Part shown: one piece after another, positions 63,030 to 64,000 of the stretch
How the letters are laid out: each line of letters begins with the position of its first letter
Position numbering within the stretch: position 1 is the stretch's first letter
From: Eubacterium_G segne
GTDB taxonomy: Bacteria; Bacillota; Clostridia; Lachnospirales; Lachnospiraceae
Reading direction: 5' to 3'
DNA: 64,000 bases
NCBI RefSeq assembly: GCF_014287775.1
Contig: NZ_JACOOZ010000010.1
Coordinates: forward strand, 1 to 64,000
The notes under the pieces: model-generated
Database searches by the model: none
Told to the model about the DNA's origin: nothing
What the model saw: only the letters and a program-made list of their open reading frames with translations
Translations under genes and position numbers: made by a program

Positions 63030-63322
63030 AAAAGTAATAGTTAGTTGCGTAGAAAGGGATACATTACAATAAAGTGTCTTGATTACAGAGAACCGAGGTA
63101 GCTGAGAATCGGAAGAAAAGAATTGTTGTAACATCACCCTGGAGCATCTCTCCCAAAACTTTTTATAGTGAGTAGGCAGAGACGTAGTCTTCACGTTACA
63201 GAAGAAGCTGTTGGATGTGACAGTGATGAGTGGTTTTAATTAGTAATAATTATTTCAAACAAAGTGGTACCACGAAATTGATATTTTCGCCTTTGTTGTC
63301 GTAAGACAATGAAGGCTTTTTC
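63030..63322 (+). promoter_or_regulatory. T-box leader upstream of cstA
   Basis: The T-box core AGTGGTACCACG lies at 63262-63274. A Stem I-type region contains ACAGAGAACCGAGGTAGCTG followed by AGAATCGG at about 63085-63112. The terminator CGCCTTTGTTGTCG...ACAATGAAGGC-TTTTT lies at 63289-63322. Uncharged tRNA should pair with the T-box and allow readthrough into cstA. The specifier codon is not certain by eye; an ATC at about 63132-63134 (before ACCCTGGAGC) is one candidate. Confidence 0.8.
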
Positions 63323-63376
63323 TTTTGTAATAAAAGAATAAACTATCTAAATAATAACAAAAGAGAGGTAATACAA

Positions 63377-64000
63377 ATGAATGGAATCTTAATGATGGTA
63401 ATTGCGATTGTAGTACTTGGAGGAGCGTATCTTCTTTATGGTCGTTATCTTCAAAACAAATGGGGCATTGACCCTAATGCAAAAACTCCGGCATATGAAT
63501 TACAGGATGGAGTTGATTATGTACCGGCTGATACAAATGTAGTATTTGGACATCAGTTTGCATCAATAGCAGGTGCGGGTCCTATTAATGGACCTATTCA
63601 GGCAGCAGTTTTTGGCTGGCTTCCTGTTTTATTATGGTTGCTTGTAGGTGGTGTGTTCTTCGGAGCTGTTCAAGATTTTGCATCAATGTATGCATCAGTT
63701 AAGAACAAAGGTCGTACAATTGGTTACATAATTGAAGAATATATTGGAAAATTAGGAAAGAAATTATTCTTACTTTTCTGTTGGTTATTTTGTATTTTAG
63801 TAGTTGCAGCATTTGCAGATGTTGTAGCCGGAACATTTAACGGATTTACAGTACCTGAAGTTGCAGGACAGGCAGTAGAAAAAATCTCAGCAAATGGTGC
63901 AGTAGCAATGACTTCAATTTTATTTATTTTTGAAGCAGTAGCACTTGGAATGATTTTAAAATATGCAAAATTAAATAAATGGGTAAATACAGTAATAGCA
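63377..64000 (+). CDS. cstA: CstA-family transporter (partial, cut by window end)
   Basis: 208 codons visible, open at the right edge. MMVIAIVVLGGAYLLYGRYL, then FGHQFASIAGAGPINGPIQA and GGVFFGAVQDFASMYASVKN are the defining motifs of carbon-starvation protein A (peptide/pyruvate transporter). Several membrane helices follow. GAGAGGTAAT precedes ATG 63377. Under control of the T-box leader just upstream, so its expression answers to an amino-acid-starvation signal, in keeping with peptide uptake. Confidence 0.93.
   Translation, partial: MNGILMMVIAIVVLGGAYLLYGRYLQNKWGIDPNAKTPAYELQDGVDYVPADTNVVFGHQFASIAGAGPINGPIQAAVFGWLPVLLWLLVGGVFFGAVQDFASMYASVKNKGRTIGYIIEEYIGKLGKKLFLLFCWLFCILVVAAFADVVAGTFNGFTVPEVAGQAVEKISANGAVAMTSILFIFEAVALGMILKYAKLNKWVNTVIA

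Noticed and set aside
1..64000. CRISPR arrays, rRNA and tRNA genes
   Set aside because: No regularly spaced repeats and no tRNA or rRNA signature sequences were recognised on either strand by eye.

Overview
The window is AT-rich, mostly plus-strand DNA from a Gram-positive anaerobe, most likely a Lachnospiraceae/Clostridia gut species. The evidence is the era-yqzL-recO order, a pyruvate phosphate dikinase, a T-box leader, signal-peptide proteins with Lys-rich FN3 tails, a choline-binding-type amidase, and the overall codon style. No rRNA, tRNA or CRISPR array was recognised.

Layout. (1) 1-8,011: accessory scrap-yard. It holds the end of a probable IS21-like element abutting a truncated EEP phosphatase/nuclease gene, a run of small uncharacterised proteins (several with internal duplications), a frameshifted AAA-like gene, a frameshifted and truncated metallophosphatase, an IS110-family element with a nonsense-split transposase and a structured 3' non-coding region (candidate bridge RNA), and a 218-bp long-inverted-repeat element. 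(2) 8,090-17,197: a serine-recombinase-type mobile element with three consecutive large-recombinase genes (first frameshifted, second lacking a catalytic domain). It carries a four-gene operon with its own promoter and terminator: a small protein, a GHKL ATPase, an unknown protein, and a DUF6339-like protein with a GreA-C-like tail. A RhuM-family gene follows. This operon is the best candidate for a poorly described defence-type system. (3) 17,380-36,682: SulP transporter, unusual long sigma factor, ArsC/Spx-like protein, YjbR-alkyltransferase fusion, TAXI binding lipoprotein next to a GltS symporter, a decayed alcohol dehydrogenase, a 12-TM LuxR-type regulator, secreted FN3 and amidase proteins, and an ABC exporter/glycosyltransferase/nucleotidyltransferase group. 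(4) 36,744-51,212: conserved chromosome: endonuclease III, CbiET-like protein, a candidate structured ncRNA, birA/bioY with a readable BirA operator, M16C peptidase, era, yqzL, recO, a lipoprotein, glyRS and ppdK. (5) 51,886-61,467: a second accessory island rich in Nudix hydrolases (five Nudix domains), with radical SAM, two GNATs, HAD, PPase-like, RhuM-Fic, methyltransferase and two damaged DUF1016 (PD-(D/E)XK) nuclease genes. A roughly 600-bp Nudix segment is duplicated. (6) 62,170-64,000: cutC, then a T-box leader driving a cstA gene cut by the window end.

A recurrent theme is single-base frameshifts in short homopolymers (2,104; 6,154; 8,133-8,143; 35,914; 59,493; 60,961). They fall in accessory or surface genes and not in the conserved genes read here. 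This favours real decay or phase variation over uniform sequencing error, though raw reads would be needed to settle it.
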